A stretch of 6,986 nt of DNA from an uncultured Pseudomonadales bacterium (GTDB lineage: Bacteria > Pseudomonadota > Gammaproteobacteria > Pseudomonadales > IMCC2047): positions 8,982 to 15,967 of the forward strand of contig CAMYKE010000164.1 of the NCBI GenBank assembly GCA_947258895.1, given 5' to 3'. Positions 6,872-6,986 of this stretch are shown piece by piece. Position numbers and translations under genes: made by a program. Position 1 is the first letter of the stretch. Every line of letters begins with the position of its first letter. The notes below the pieces were generated by a model that ran no database searches, had not been told where the DNA came from, and was given only the letters and a program-made list of their open reading frames with translations.

Positions 6872-6986
6872 ATAACCGCTCCTGATTTAACGGACTAAGT
6901 CGTTGCAGATCGTCAATTAAATATAGGCCATCAGGAACAAACTGCTCGTTCCGGGGGTAAAAAACTGGAGCTAATTCGGGGTCAGA
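6872..6986 (-). promoter_or_regulatory. Probable upstream regulatory region of the operon
   Basis: These 115 bases precede the first gene of the cluster and contain no frame of their own. On the minus strand, TATATT (plus-strand 6920-6925) lies about 45 bp before the ATG at 6871 and is the best -10 candidate. No good -35 lies 16-18 bp upstream of it, so the promoter may be weak or activator-dependent. The AGGAG ribosome binding site is at about 6879-6883. The position, not a strong consensus, is the main support. Confidence 0.3.
6934..6952. repeat. Small inverted repeat upstream of the operon (possible operator)
   Basis: GGAAC (6934-6938) and GTTCC (6948-6952) form a perfect 5-bp inverted repeat. 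It extends to about 7 pairs with one G-T wobble around a 5-nt loop. It sits just upstream of the candidate -10 box. There is no T tract after it on either strand, so it is not a typical terminator. It could be a regulator site or chance. Confidence 0.3.

Overview
The window holds one long minus-strand gene cluster, read here from high to low coordinates: an exported 177-aa coiled-coil/beta-rich protein (6871-6338), a 603-605-aa exported TPR plus coiled-coil protein (6325-4514), a 926-aa TPR lipoprotein (4517-1737), a 234-aa TPR lipoprotein (1750-1046), a 99-aa exported protein (800-501), and the first 132 codons of a MotA/TolQ/ExbB-family proton-channel subunit (398-1, cut by the window edge). 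No convincing gene lies on the plus strand; the long plus-strand open frames are antisense shadows of the TPR genes. No RNA gene, CRISPR array or complete mobile element was seen.

Organism: a Gram-negative bacterium with an outer membrane. The evidence is two lipoboxes without an inner-membrane-retention Asp at +2, several Sec signal peptides and a TolQ/ExbB-type motor. The moderately high GC, GGAG-type ribosome binding sites and overall gene style suggest a (marine-type) gammaproteobacterium, but this is a judgement by eye.

Layout: the first two gene junctions are tight. Two nucleotides separate the 177-aa stop from the first possible start of the next gene (TTG), or 12 from the ATG. The 605/926 junction is an ATGA overlap and the 926/234 junction is a 14-nt overlap, so four genes look translationally coupled. 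A 245-bp gap then separates the 234-aa and 99-aa genes, and a 102-bp gap precedes the ExbB-like gene, which has a good ribosome binding site of its own. Downstream genes, expected to include ExbD/TolR-type partners, would lie beyond position 1.

Interpretation: a proton-driven ExbB/TolQ-type inner-membrane motor next to several large exported TPR proteins, two of them lipoproteins, recalls the conserved gene core related to the Myxococcus xanthus Agl-Glt gliding machinery. Relatives of that core occur in non-gliding proteobacteria, where their role is unknown. The inferred picture is an envelope-spanning complex in which the motor drives a periplasmic and outer-membrane TPR scaffold. The substrate or output cannot be read from this sequence.
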